Notes: generated by a model from the sequence alone, not told the origin. A stretch of 36,603 nucleotides of DNA from an uncultured Clostridia bacterium (GCA_946499275.1 CAMMRL010000023.1:1-36603); one strand, 5' to 3'; shown: positions 1-8,135, counted from the first letter of the stretch. Made by a program: numbers and translations.

Positions 1-3
1 ATA

Positions 4-38
4 AAGTGAACTAAGCAGACTCACTTAAAACTGTCTGC
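4..38. promoter_or_regulatory. Overlapping inverted repeats upstream of the MATE gene
   Basis: Two 6-bp perfect inverted repeats interlock here: AAGTGA (4-9) with TCACTT (21-26), and GCAGAC (15-20) with GTCTGC (33-38). The two pairings share the middle segment, so they are mutually exclusive as RNA hairpins. They could also be a palindromic operator for a local regulator of the exporter. No clear -10/-35 pair is visible in the 66 nt available, and the true promoter may lie outside the window. Confidence 0.3.
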
Positions 39-66
39 AAATCTTAGTATACGAGGACAAACGTAT

Positions 67-1413
67 ATGAATTCCACCGCGTTATTTGCAAAAACACCGC
101 CGATCAAGCTTTTCTTTCTTGCTTCGATTCCCGGGGCAATCAGCATGCTGGCTTCGGCGCTATATCAGACGATTGACGGCGTGTTTGTAGGCCAGTTTTT
201 AGGGAAGACGGCTTTTGCGGCCCTCAATCTCGCCATGCCGTTTGTTATCATCAACTTCTCATTGGCGGACTTGATCGGCGTCGGGTCGGCCGTCCCCATC
301 TCGGTGTGTCTGGGGAAAAAACGGGAACAGGAGGCCAATAACATCTTCACCTGTTCCTGCCTTATGATTGTCGCAGCCGGCGTGCTGATCGGCAGCATTC
401 TATTTGCAGCGGCTCCGCTGTTGATTGAGATGATGGGCGCCGAAGGGGCATTTGCCGACCTGGCGGTCCAATACCTGAGGGTTTACGCGCTTTGTTCGCC
501 GGTGACGACGATTATTTTCGCGGTGGACAATTACCTGCGGATCTGCGGGCTTATACGCGGCAGCATGTTTTTAAACATCCTGATGTCCGTTTTGAGCGCC
601 GTGTTGGAATTTTTGTTTCTGGGTGTGTTCCGCTGGGGGATCTGGGGGGCCGCTTTGGCAACCTGTTCCGGTATGTTCATCTGCGCGGTTATTGCCTTTA
701 TTCCCTTTTTCCGGGGAAAGGCGCTGCTCCGGTTCTGCAGGCCGCGTTTTAAAGGCAAGATGATACGGCAGATCGTCGCTTGCGGAAGCCCGAACTTTTT
801 GAACAACATTGCAGGCCGGATTACCTCTATTCTGATGAATGCCATTCTGGTACGCCTGGGAGGCGAGACGGCGGTTTCGGTATACGGTATTTTAATGTTT
901 GCGGAAGGCTTCATCCAGCCGCTTCTGTATGGAATGTGCGATTCGCTCCAGCCTGCGGTCGGATACAACTGGGGGGCGCAAAAATTCTCCAGAGTGCGGG
1001 CGATTGAAAAATGCTGTTTCATTGCAAGCGGGATTGTGTCGCTGCTTGCTGTGTTTGTCATCGCGCTGTTCCCGCAGCAGATTACAAAGCTGTTTGTGGC
1101 TGATGCGGGGAATGAAATCCTAAATATTGCCGTGGTCGCGTTGCGGCTCTTTAGTCTTACCTATGTTACCCGGTGGGTTTCCTTTGCCACGCAGAGCTAT
1201 ATGCTGGCGATTGAAAAACCGTTGCCTGCTTCCCTGATATCGGTGTCAACGGCGCTATTTCTCCCTGTAATACTGGTGGGTGCGCTGTGGCCGCTCCGCC
1301 TGACGGGGATCTGGCTGAATTTTGCGGGCACTTCCCTCCTCGCCGCCGTACTGTCGCTGCTTATCCTCATAAAGCTGCGCCGTGAATTGAAAAGGCCGGA
1401 CACAGAAGCATAG
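67..1413 (+). CDS. MATE family efflux transporter
   Basis: The 448-residue protein is an integral membrane antiporter of the multidrug and toxic compound extrusion (MATE) family, which couples Na+ or H+ influx to drug or metabolite export. The sequence shows about twelve hydrophobic segments in two similar halves, and the N-terminal stretch with SMLASALYQTIDGVFVGQFLG is the usual first-helix signature of clostridial MATE proteins. Length is typical (440-460). A GAGG ribosome binding site lies about 11 nt before the ATG. Only 39 nt separate it from the kinase-like gene downstream, so the two may be cotranscribed. The substrate cannot be read from the sequence. The family call is firm. Confidence 0.9.
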   Translation: MNSTALFAKTPPIKLFFLASIPGAISMLASALYQTIDGVFVGQFLGKTAFAALNLAMPFVIINFSLADLIGVGSAVPISVCLGKKREQEANNIFTCSCLMIVAAGVLIGSILFAAAPLLIEMMGAEGAFADLAVQYLRVYALCSPVTTIIFAVDNYLRICGLIRGSMFLNILMSVLSAVLEFLFLGVFRWGIWGAALATCSGMFICAVIAFIPFFRGKALLRFCRPRFKGKMIRQIVACGSPNFLNNIAGRITSILMNAILVRLGGETAVSVYGILMFAEGFIQPLLYGMCDSLQPAVGYNWGAQKFSRVRAIEKCCFIASGIVSLLAVFVIALFPQQITKLFVADAGNEILNIAVVALRLFSLTYVTRWVSFATQSYMLAIEKPLPASLISVSTALFLPVILVGALWPLRLTGIWLNFAGTSLLAAVLSLLILIKLRRELKRPDTEA

Positions 1414-1452
1414 GCGCATATCGAGAAGAATGGATTTTTGTGGAGGGAAGGC

Positions 1453-2072
1453 ATGAATATCCTTACAATCAGCCGGGAATTCGGCAGCGGGGGCCGTGAG
1501 GTGGGCAAACGTCTGGCCGATGTATTGGGGTATGCGTATTACGACAGGGAGATAGAAATCCGCATTGCCGAACGGATGGACATGGATGTGGGCTATGTCG
1601 CCCACGCCATGGATCGCGGGCTGCTGATGAACATCCCGCTTCATTTTGGACGTACGCTTGCTGATCCCTACGGGATGAAACCGCAGGTGGATATTCTTGT
1701 TGAGAAACAAAAGATACTAAAAGGAATCGTCTCCGTTTCCAACTGCATCATTGTAGGTAGGGCGGCCGATGTAATTTTAGCGGAATACCGGCCGTTTATG
1801 ATTTTTGTGTACGCCGATATGGAACACAAAATTAAGCGTTGCCAACAATATGCGGAGATGGACGAAAACCTAAGTCCGCGAGAGATGGAAAAAGCGATAA
1901 AAAAATGGATTCCAGGCGTTCGCAATATCATCGGATGCATTTCGATGCACATTGGGGAGATAAAGAACAGTACCATCTTTGCGTGAACACGACAGGGGTT
2001 GCGATAAAGAGTCTCGTCCCAATCATCGCAGAGTATGCGGACGGCTGGTTTGGGAATTTCGCAACGGAATAA
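1453..2072 (+). pseudogene. Cytidylate kinase-like protein, frameshifted at an A7 run
   Basis: The N-terminal frame starts at ATG 1453 behind GGAGGGAAGG and carries the cytidylate-kinase-like opening ISREFGSGGREVGKRLA, a P-loop-type nucleotide-binding segment. Many clostridia carry such a kinase of unknown physiological substrate. The frame runs out at 1986 with a C-terminus that does not fit the family. From 1905 the -1 frame supplies the expected continuation (MDSRRSQYHRMHFDAHWGD, then LCVNTTGVAIKSLVP) to a stop at 2072, giving about 206 residues. The shift point is the A7 tract 1899-1905, read as ATA AAA AAA TGG. One extra A would restore the gene, and A-AAA-AAA is also a canonical -1 slippery heptamer. 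It may be a mutation, a homopolymer sequencing error or recoding; I cannot tell which. The upstream TTG at 1438 is a less likely start. Confidence 0.75.
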
Positions 2073-2232
2073 AGGGGCAGGGAATGAAGGGGCTACGCCA
2101 TCGGCGGACAGCGTGTCGAATTCGAGAGGATTTTCTGTCGGACGCATAGGAAAGCGGGCGGAAATGCCCTAACTAGGTGTCGTCCTGTGTTGAGCCAATC
2201 CTCCTTCCGCTGAAAATCGATAGGGGGCTATA

Positions 2233-2281
2233 AACAAACCGGAACCGGCGGGGCTTTGGACTGCGCCGGTTCCGGTTTGTT
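2233..2281 (+). terminator. Perfect 18-bp hairpin, probable terminator
   Basis: Arms 2233-2250 and 2264-2281 are perfectly complementary over 18 bp with a 13-nt loop. The right arm ends in the T-rich TTTGTT and the left arm begins with the A-rich AACAAA, so it could stop transcription from both sides. It lies 160 nt after the kinase-like gene and is the first plausible end of the MATE/kinase transcript. The T-tract is weak for a classical intrinsic terminator. Confidence 0.6.
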
Positions 2282-2665
2282 CATTTCTATCCCTATGGGC
2301 TGTGGTCAAAAGGCGGCGGTTGTTGTCAAAATGGGCGCCAAGACGCAACGATCTCCTCCGGTTGAGAGAGGGAAAACCATACGATTCCCGCCGCAGTACC
2401 ATGGATGATGCTGTAGGGGGAGGGGCAGAACGGCGGCTTATGGACATGGATTTGCCCGCGGACGGCAGGATGCGTGATGCAGGGGCAAGGGTTCCGTGTT
2501 CCTGAAACGAAACCACCGACAAGCCTTTTGCAGGGTGGTACCTCTCATACACGGATGATTCGCAGGGGAAGAGGGAAAATCGAACGGCGCGGATGGGTAT
2601 TTACCTGTAAAATGGGAACGGACATGCGAAAAAGGAGGTGGCAACGACGTTTTTCTCCCTTCCTC
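2282..2665 (+). other. Non-coding stretch with a T-box-like motif
   Basis: I see no convincing gene here; the short open frames on both strands are arginine- and proline-rich and lack good ribosome binding sites. At 2532-2542 the sequence AGGGTGGTACC matches the core of the T-box antiterminator bulge found in tRNA-sensing leaders of Firmicutes. The usual CGCG after it is replaced by TCTC. A second, weaker resemblance (AGGTGGCAACGACG, from about 2636) is followed by a T5 tract. I could not convincingly fold a Stem I or specifier loop upstream, so this is a candidate or relic only. Confidence 0.25.
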
Positions 2666-2694
2666 TTGCCTTTGCTGTACAACTGGACTATACT
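2666..2694 (+). promoter_or_regulatory. Sigma-A promoter for the YbaK-like gene
   Basis: TTGCCT (2666-2671) and TATACT (2689-2694) are separated by exactly 17 nt, a good housekeeping promoter. Transcription would start near 2701, about 60 nt before the deacylase gene. The T-box-like motif lies upstream of this promoter, so it would not be in this transcript. Confidence 0.6.
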
Positions 2695-2762
2695 TTGATT
2701 AGAACGTATCCGGAGAATATTTCCATCCCCCGATAACGTTATGGGCAGAGGGAGAGATGTCA

Positions 2763-3245
2763 ATGGCAGGGAAGCTGAAAACCAATGCCATGCGGATTCT
2801 GGACAGGCTGGGCGTGCCGTATACCACCCATGAATACGACCACACAGACGGAAAAATCGACGGTATGGCGGTGGCGGAAAAATTGGGCCGGCCGCTGGAA
2901 CAGGTATATAAAACGCTGGTTACCAAGGGGACGGGGCCGGATTACTTCGTTTTTGTCATCCCGGTAGCCAAGGAACTGGATCTGAAAGCGGCGGCCCGGG
3001 CCGTCGGGCAGAAAGCGGTGGCAATGATCCCGGTGGCGGATATCAACCGAGTGACCGGCTATATCCGCGGGGGATGTTCCCCCATCGGAATGAAAAAAGC
3101 TTACGCCACGGTGATTGACACATCCTGCGAACAAGTGGAAACCATGATCGTCAGCGCAGGCAAGATTGGGCACCAGGTGGAACTGCGCCCCGCCGACCTG
3201 ATCGCGGCGGCCGGCGCGTCGGTAGCGTCGATTACCGCCGGATAA
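2763..3245 (+). CDS. ybaK: YbaK/EbsC-type aminoacyl-tRNA deacylase
   Basis: The roughly 160-residue cytosolic protein belongs to the YbaK/ProX editing family. YbaK hydrolyses mischarged Cys-tRNA(Pro) and protects proline codons. Family marks are the N-terminal KTNAMRILDRLGVPY, the HEYDHTDGKIDG segment, the conserved lysine in VYKTLVTKG and the GYIRGGCSPIGMKK loop that shapes the active site. Length matches the family exactly. ATG 2763 is preferred over ATG 2757 because the AGGGAG ribosome binding site (2749-2754) lies 8 nt from it but only 2 nt from the earlier ATG. It is transcribed from the promoter just upstream and may run into the next gene 56 nt away. Specificity for Cys-tRNA(Pro) is by family. 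Confidence 0.9.
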   Translation: MAGKLKTNAMRILDRLGVPYTTHEYDHTDGKIDGMAVAEKLGRPLEQVYKTLVTKGTGPDYFVFVIPVAKELDLKAAARAVGQKAVAMIPVADINRVTGYIRGGCSPIGMKKAYATVIDTSCEQVETMIVSAGKIGHQVELRPADLIAAAGASVASITAG

Positions 3246-3301
3246 GCGGCGGCTGGGGAAATATAAAGCTCCAAGAAGACGGAAAATGCGGAGGATAGGG
3301 A

Positions 3302-3925
3302 ATGAACCGTTTTTTTGCGTGGTTCGGTCTGCCGGGAGAGATGGTGCTGGCGGGGATTCTGTTGGTGCTGGCTTTGTTGACGGCGGTAGTGTTCCGCAAT
3401 CGGGAGCGTGTATTGGCGGCGGTCGGGATGGCTTTCTGCGCGCTTGGGAATGCGGCGGTGGTCAATTTTATGGACTTCGGCCGTTTTTTGGCGGTGCCGC
3501 CGCTGTTGGCCGGCATGGTGTTCTTCATCCTCGGCCGGGTGGGGCTGTCGGCGGCTTACGGCTCCTTGATGAAGCGGAACCGTTATCCGCTGGAAACGAG
3601 GGCTTTCGGCACGGGGGTGGTGCTCACCCTCGCTTTTCTGGCGGCGTTTCTGGTGGCGATGATTACCGGAGACACCTTTCCCGGTGCGGCGCAGACGGCC
3701 GTCAGCCTTCTGCTGCTCCTTTCCTCCGGCGGGCTATTGAGCATCGTATGGTCCTATGCCAAGACGGAGCGGACTATCCGCTCCGCGGCGGCGGCGGGGG
3801 CGCTCGCCCTGTTCGGGGTGGACGCGGTGTACGCGGCGGGGGTACTCTGCCGGGTGCCGTTCCCGGAAACGCCGGTCTGGTGGGTGTATCCCTTCGCGCA
3901 GCTTCTGCTTTTGCTTTGTGTGTGA
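3302..3925 (+). CDS. Membrane protein, divergent YhhN (lysoplasmalogenase)-like
   Basis: The 207-residue protein is almost entirely hydrophobic, with about seven or eight membrane segments. Segment order and two regions resemble the YhhN/TMEM86 family, whose characterised members cleave the vinyl-ether bond of lysoplasmalogens. These are GMVFFILGRVGLSAAY (about residues 70-85; compare the family's G...FxxxHxxY) and a C-terminal FGVDAVYAAG...YPFAQLLLLL (compare SD...YxxAQxLI). The usual histidine is an arginine here and only one of the family's conserved aspartates is evident, so this is either a distant or an inactive member. The start is fixed by GGAGGATAGGGA before the ATG. A plasmalogen role would suit an anaerobic clostridium but is inference. 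Confidence 0.55.
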   Translation: MNRFFAWFGLPGEMVLAGILLVLALLTAVVFRNRERVLAAVGMAFCALGNAAVVNFMDFGRFLAVPPLLAGMVFFILGRVGLSAAYGSLMKRNRYPLETRAFGTGVVLTLAFLAAFLVAMITGDTFPGAAQTAVSLLLLLSSGGLLSIVWSYAKTERTIRSAAAAGALALFGVDAVYAAGVLCRVPFPETPVWWVYPFAQLLLLLCV

Positions 3926-3939
3926 TTCCGGCGGACCGG

Positions 3940-3968
3940 TTGACAGGTGGGGAGCGGGCCGGTATAAT
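3940..3968 (+). promoter_or_regulatory. Perfect-consensus sigma-A promoter
   Basis: TTGACA (3940-3945), a 17-nt spacer and TATAAT (3963-3968): both hexamers match consensus exactly. It begins 15 nt after the YhhN-like gene ends and drives the lipoprotein gene, with a predicted 5' leader of about 70 nt. Confidence 0.85.
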
Positions 3969-4045
3969 GAGCATACTTACCGCCCGCTGGGACGGGAAGC
4001 GACGGAATCGAGCGATACATTGTGCATGGAAAGCGGGGGTAACGG

Positions 4046-4645
4046 ATGAAGAAAAAAGTACGGCGGCTCCTTGCCGGGATCGGGCTTTTCGCTCTCCTGT
4101 TCCTGCTTGGGGGCTGCTATCCGGCCGCCAACCCGGGAAAGGATGAACGGGAAAAAACGCCTTACAGCCTGTATGGGGAGCAGGAAGGCTGGGAGGTAAG
4201 CTGCGTCGTCCGGGCGATGACCCAGGCGGAAAAAGACGAAGAGCTGGCCAATCTGGAGCAGGCGAAGGAAGGGCTGGATACGCTCTTGTCGGATGGGGAG
4301 CTGGATCAGGAGAACTATCAAAAGCTCAAGGAACAGTACGAGCGTACGGCGCAGAACCTGAAGGAAAAGGACGCGTATATTTCCTCGGTCAGCGGCGTCT
4401 GCCGCAACGAAGAGACGCTGGGGCAGAGCTTTACTTACCGGCTGGCCGACGGCGGGGGCGCCAAGGTCGTCGAAGGGACGCAGACCGCTTCCGACGAGCC
4501 GGGCGAGTGGTATTCCAGCTATCAGATGGACGGGCGGCTGTTTATCCCCGCGATGGAAAAAGCAACGTTCCAAATCACGCTGGGGGACAAAACCGTAACC
4601 ATCCCCCTGACGCTGGAGCTGTACACAAATAAAGAGATTTCTTAG
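4046..4645 (+). CDS. Putative lipoprotein of unknown function
   Basis: The 199-residue protein starts with a lysine/arginine-rich n-region and a hydrophobic core ending in LLGGC, a lipobox with the lipidated cysteine at residue 24. It should therefore be exported and anchored on the outer face of the membrane. Residues about 55-105 (AEKDEELANLEQAKEGLDTL onward) are charged and helical, probably a coiled coil. The C-terminal half looks like a small beta domain. I do not recognise a family. The gene has its own near-perfect promoter and a strong terminator, so it is a monocistronic, probably well-expressed unit. It could be an envelope structural or stress protein, but nothing proves this. Confidence 0.75.
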   Translation: MKKKVRRLLAGIGLFALLFLLGGCYPAANPGKDEREKTPYSLYGEQEGWEVSCVVRAMTQAEKDEELANLEQAKEGLDTLLSDGELDQENYQKLKEQYERTAQNLKEKDAYISSVSGVCRNEETLGQSFTYRLADGGGAKVVEGTQTASDEPGEWYSSYQMDGRLFIPAMEKATFQITLGDKTVTIPLTLELYTNKEIS

Positions 4646-4658
4646 CCGTCCGGCTGCG

Positions 4659-4689
4659 GGCGCCGTCTTTTTGTACGGCGCCTGTTTTT
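4659..4689 (+). terminator. Intrinsic terminator after the lipoprotein gene
   Basis: GGCGCCGT (4659-4666) pairs with ACGGCGCC (4675-4682) across an 8-nt loop and is followed by TGTTTTT. It lies 14 nt after the stop codon. Confidence 0.85.
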
Positions 4690-4719
4690 ATTGGTTTGCC
4701 CGTGGGTGGGTAGAAATCA

Positions 4720-4748
4720 TTGCAGGCGCGCCGTTTTGCGGGTATAAT
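4720..4748 (+). promoter_or_regulatory. Sigma-A promoter of the esterase operon
   Basis: TTGCAG (4720-4725), a 17-nt spacer and TATAAT (4743-4748). The predicted start near 4755 gives a 50-nt leader before the esterase. The next strong terminator is at 8136, so this promoter likely drives a three-gene transcript. Confidence 0.75.
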
Positions 4749-4806
4749 AAAAAGAAAACGCCGGGCATAAAGTATACCGGCATATCTTTGACAGGGAGGG
4801 GACGTT

Positions 4807-5985
4807 ATGCGCAGTTTCAAAAGCCGCTTGCTCAGCGGTACCATCAAAAGCGTGAAGCCGCTGATCACCGGTTTCAATATCCCACGGCAGCGGCAGGGGA
4901 TGGAACTGCTCAAAATTTTCCGTCCCAAGCCCAAGGATGTGCAATTGAGGGAAGCGCTTGGCTGCCCCGTTTCTGCGAAATGGGCCGTCCCGGACACGCT
5001 GATCGAGGGTAAGGCTGTCCTGTACACTCACGGCGGGTCGTACGTTTCCGGTTCGCCGGAAACCCATATCCCGATCATCTGCCGGCTGGCGGAGCAAAGC
5101 CGCTTCGCCGTGCTGGCCTACGATTACCGGCTGGCGCCGGAGCACCCCTTCCCCGCGGCGTTGGAGGACGCCGTCGCGGCGTTCGACTACCTGCTGGCGG
5201 AGGGATATACGGAAAAGGATATCGTGCTTTGCGGGGATTCCGCCGGGGGCGGGCTTACCCTGGCGCTGGTGATGAAGCTGCGGGAACTGGGCAGGACGCT
5301 GCCCGCCGCGGTGTGCGTGATCTCCCCCTGGACGGATTTGACTGAATCGGGCGATTCCCATTACAGCCGGGGGGAGGTTGACCCGATGATCTCCAGTGAG
5401 GAGCTGCGGGAAGCCGCGGCGCTGTATGCGGGCACGCAGGATTTGAAAAACCCGTATATTTCCCCGCTGTTCGGGGACTTTACCGGTTTTCCACCTACGT
5501 TGATCCAGGTGGGAGGGGACGAGGTGCTGCTGGACGATTCCCGCCGTTTGGCGGAACGGATGCAGGCCCAGGGCGCCGAAGCGCACATTACCCTGTACGA
5601 AGGGCTGTGGCATGTTTTCCATATGTTCGACATCCCCGAAGCGTACCATGCGATTGAACAGATCGCCTTATTTTTCCACAGGATGCTGGAAATGGACGGC
5701 TTCAGGCGCCGGGTAGTCCGTCCCGGGGCGAAATACCGCCATTTCAAGGGGAAGGAATACCGGGTGCTCGCCGTCGCCCGCCACAGCGAGACGATGGAGG
5801 AAATGGTGGTTTACCAGCAGCTTTATGGGGAGAAAGGCGTTTGGGTCCGCCCGCTGGAAATGTTCCTGGATGTTGTAGAGCGGGACGGCCGGCGGATAGC
5901 CCGGTTTGAGGAAGTGGCGGAGGACGGCGCGCCAGCGGAAGAACCGCCCTTCCTGGAGGGGACGGCCCCGGAAGGCAGTCGGTAA
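4807..5985 (+). CDS. HSL-type alpha/beta-hydrolase fused to a DUF1653 domain
   Basis: Residues about 60-295 form an esterase/lipase domain of the hormone-sensitive-lipase (acetyl esterase) family. The oxyanion motif HGGS is at 75-78, the nucleophile elbow GDSAGG has Ser145, and Asp238 (VGGDEVLLDD) and His269 (LWHVF) complete a plausible triad. Residues about 300-372 then form a DUF1653 domain (GAKYRHFKGKEYRVL, VVYQQLYG, VWVRPLEMF), normally a free-standing 70-residue protein of unknown function. There is no signal peptide, so it should act in the cytoplasm on small acyl esters. The acyltransferase gene follows 43 nt later. The fusion is open through the junction with no stop, so it is real in this sequence. 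The substrate is unknown. Confidence 0.85.
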   Translation: MRSFKSRLLSGTIKSVKPLITGFNIPRQRQGMELLKIFRPKPKDVQLREALGCPVSAKWAVPDTLIEGKAVLYTHGGSYVSGSPETHIPIICRLAEQSRFAVLAYDYRLAPEHPFPAALEDAVAAFDYLLAEGYTEKDIVLCGDSAGGGLTLALVMKLRELGRTLPAAVCVISPWTDLTESGDSHYSRGEVDPMISSEELREAAALYAGTQDLKNPYISPLFGDFTGFPPTLIQVGGDEVLLDDSRRLAERMQAQGAEAHITLYEGLWHVFHMFDIPEAYHAIEQIALFFHRMLEMDGFRRRVVRPGAKYRHFKGKEYRVLAVARHSETMEEMVVYQQLYGEKGVWVRPLEMFLDVVERDGRRIARFEEVAEDGAPAEEPPFLEGTAPEGSR

Positions 5986-6028
5986 GTTAAGCGGCGTGGG
6001 GGAAAATCCGGCGGGAAGGAGCGGGCGT

Positions 6029-7345
6029 ATGGCACCCAAAAATGAAAAAGCGGCCGGTCAGCCGGAGTGGTACCGGCTGGACAACTCCGCGCTGATTTAT
6101 CCCGCGGTGATGCGGCGGAACTGGGCGGCGATGTTCCGGGTGAGCGTAACCCTCCGGGAGACGATTGATCCCGATGTCCTCCAGTGCGCGCTCGAGGCCA
6201 CGGTGCGCCGGATTCCCACATTCCGGCTGTCCCTTCATCGGGGACTGTTCTGGTACTATCTCGATTTGAACAAGCACATGCCGCGGGTGGAGCCGGACGT
6301 ACTGAACCCTTGCAAAAAAATCGATAAGGAAGAAAACGACGGCTACTGTTTTCGGGTGCGGTATTACCGGGAGCGGATCGCACTCGAACTATTCCACTCT
6401 ATTTCGGACGGCACGGGGGCGATGGTCTTCCTTAAAACGCTTGCGGCGCGATATCTGACGCTGCAGGGGCATCCCATCCCCGCGGGGGACGGGGTGCTGG
6501 ACTGTGGCGCGGAGCCACGGCCGGAGGAGATGGAGGACAGCCACACCAAGTACGCCCATTTCCAGCATATCGAATCCCGTAAGGAAACGGCGGCCTACCA
6601 TCCGGCCATGACCCGGGAACCGGTACACACGCTGAATATCGTCACCGGGCGGATGCCGGTGGAACAGGTACACGAACGGGCGAAAGCGTTGGGGGTGTCG
6701 ATTAACGAATACCTGGCCGGGGCGCTTTGTTTCACATTCTGCCGGCTGCAGAAGCGGGAGTTGGAAGGGAAGGCGGGAAAACGGAAAAAGCCGAAGCCGG
6801 TGAAAATCAGTGTGCCGATCAACATGCGGTCGTTCTACCCGTCCGAGACGGTACGCAATTTTTCCCTGTTCGTCAACCCGGGGGTGGATCCGTCCTACGG
6901 GGATTACAGCTTTGAGGAAACGGTGCTGCAGATCCACCACTTCATGCGGCTGCGGCTGAATGAAAAATATCTGAATGCGGTGCTTTCCGCCAACGTGGGC
7001 AACCAGAAAAACACGGCGGCCCGGCTGGCCCCGCTGTTTTTGAAAAACTGGGCGATGGACATCGGCTACCGGCTGTACGGCGAAAGCCGGTATACTGTGG
7101 CGCTGTCCAACCTCGGGGTGATGAAAACCCCGGCGGCGATGGCCCCGTTTGTGCAGCGGTTCGATTTTATCATGGGGCCTCCCCGCACCAATACCCACGG
7201 CGCCACGGCGGTGAGCTGGGACGGCACGCTCAACCTCACGGTGGCGAGCGTGGTGGAGGAGACCGAGGCGGAGCGGCTGCTGTTCACCGAACTGGTGCGC
7301 CGGGGAATCCATGTGACGGTAGAGAGCAACCGAAACCCCTATTGA
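6029..7345 (+). CDS. Condensation-fold acyltransferase (alcohol acetyltransferase-like)
   Basis: The 438-residue protein belongs to the CoA-dependent acyltransferase superfamily (chloramphenicol acetyltransferase / condensation-domain fold). The catalytic HxxxDG motif is HSISDG with His123 and Asp127. A C-terminal SWDGTLNLTVAS segment takes the place of the DFGWG-type structural motif. Such proteins move an acyl group from CoA to an alcohol or amine. The start is ATG 6029 because GGAAGGAG sits 7 nt before it; the in-frame extension back to 5906 overlaps the esterase gene and is unlikely. It lies between an esterase and a zinc-ribbon membrane protein in one operon, suggesting opposing esterification and hydrolysis of one compound class. 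The acceptor is not identifiable. Confidence 0.8.
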   Translation: MAPKNEKAAGQPEWYRLDNSALIYPAVMRRNWAAMFRVSVTLRETIDPDVLQCALEATVRRIPTFRLSLHRGLFWYYLDLNKHMPRVEPDVLNPCKKIDKEENDGYCFRVRYYRERIALELFHSISDGTGAMVFLKTLAARYLTLQGHPIPAGDGVLDCGAEPRPEEMEDSHTKYAHFQHIESRKETAAYHPAMTREPVHTLNIVTGRMPVEQVHERAKALGVSINEYLAGALCFTFCRLQKRELEGKAGKRKKPKPVKISVPINMRSFYPSETVRNFSLFVNPGVDPSYGDYSFEETVLQIHHFMRLRLNEKYLNAVLSANVGNQKNTAARLAPLFLKNWAMDIGYRLYGESRYTVALSNLGVMKTPAAMAPFVQRFDFIMGPPRTNTHGATAVSWDGTLNLTVASVVEETEAERLLFTELVRRGIHVTVESNRNPY

Positions 7346-7403
7346 ACCGTTCTATCCGATGGGAAACCTCGCCTGCCGGCGGTGCTGAAAGAAGGAAGCA
7401 AGC

Positions 7404-8111
7404 ATGTCATATTGTGTAAACTGCGGGGTGGAACTGGCCCCGTGCGAACGGGTCTGCCCGCTGTGCGGGGTGGAGGTCGCCAACCCCCGCCAGCCCTACG
7501 ATCCGAACGCACCCAAACCCTTTCCGGCCCGGCTGGACATTTTTGCCCCAACCGACAACCGCGGCTTTTTATCTTTGATTATTACCATCGTGCTCAGCCT
7601 GCCCGCGGCGATCTGCCTGGCCTGCGACGTGGCGTATACCCATGGGGCGGGATGGTCGATGTTGGTAATCGGCGCGATGGCGATGCTGTGGGTGTTTATT
7701 GTCCCCGCCCTGTATATCCGCCGCCATGCGGTGCTGGTCCTCGGGGTGCTGGATACCGCCGCGCTGTGGGGATACCTCTGGATAGTGGAGCATTTTGCCG
7801 CCAAAGGGACCTGGCTGATGCAGCTCGCGCTGCCCCTGGTGGTGCTGGTGGATATTCTGTTTGTCATCGACTATTTCCTGATGACCAAGGTGGTTTTCGC
7901 ACGCTTGAAGCGGGCGGCGCTGGCCGTGGCAACCGTGCCGTTTTTTCTGGTGGGGCTGGAATGCTGCCTGGACTGGTATCTGGACGGGCGGATTTCTTTG
8001 TCCTGGTCCTTTCTCGTGTCGGTTCCCTGCCTGCTGTTCGCCCTACTGCTGCTGGTGCTGAACCGGCGGGAACGGTTTAAAAAGGAGATGCACAAGCGCC
8101 TGCATATGTGA
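7404..8111 (+). CDS. Zinc-ribbon membrane protein (DUF6320-type)
   Basis: The 235-residue protein begins with a compact zinc ribbon: cysteine pairs C4/C7 and C18/C21 in MSYCVNCGVELAPCERVCPL. A proline-rich linker follows (to about residue 50), then about six membrane helices and a basic C-terminus. The arrangement matches the clostridial DUF6320 family, which has no known function and in my recollection often sits next to the acyltransferase family found here. The ribosome binding site is GAAGGAAG. It is the last gene before a strong terminator, so it belongs to the esterase/acyltransferase operon. It may anchor or sense for that pair at the membrane; that is inference. Confidence 0.75.
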   Translation: MSYCVNCGVELAPCERVCPLCGVEVANPRQPYDPNAPKPFPARLDIFAPTDNRGFLSLIITIVLSLPAAICLACDVAYTHGAGWSMLVIGAMAMLWVFIVPALYIRRHAVLVLGVLDTAALWGYLWIVEHFAAKGTWLMQLALPLVVLVDILFVIDYFLMTKVVFARLKRAALAVATVPFFLVGLECCLDWYLDGRISLSWSFLVSVPCLLFALLLLVLNRRERFKKEMHKRLHM

Positions 8112-8135
8112 TCCGGAGCGTCCCGAACGACTTCG

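Noticed and set aside
2636-2655. Second T-box-like sequence followed by T5
   Set aside because: Match is partial, and the T-tract lies too close for a terminator that uses the motif.
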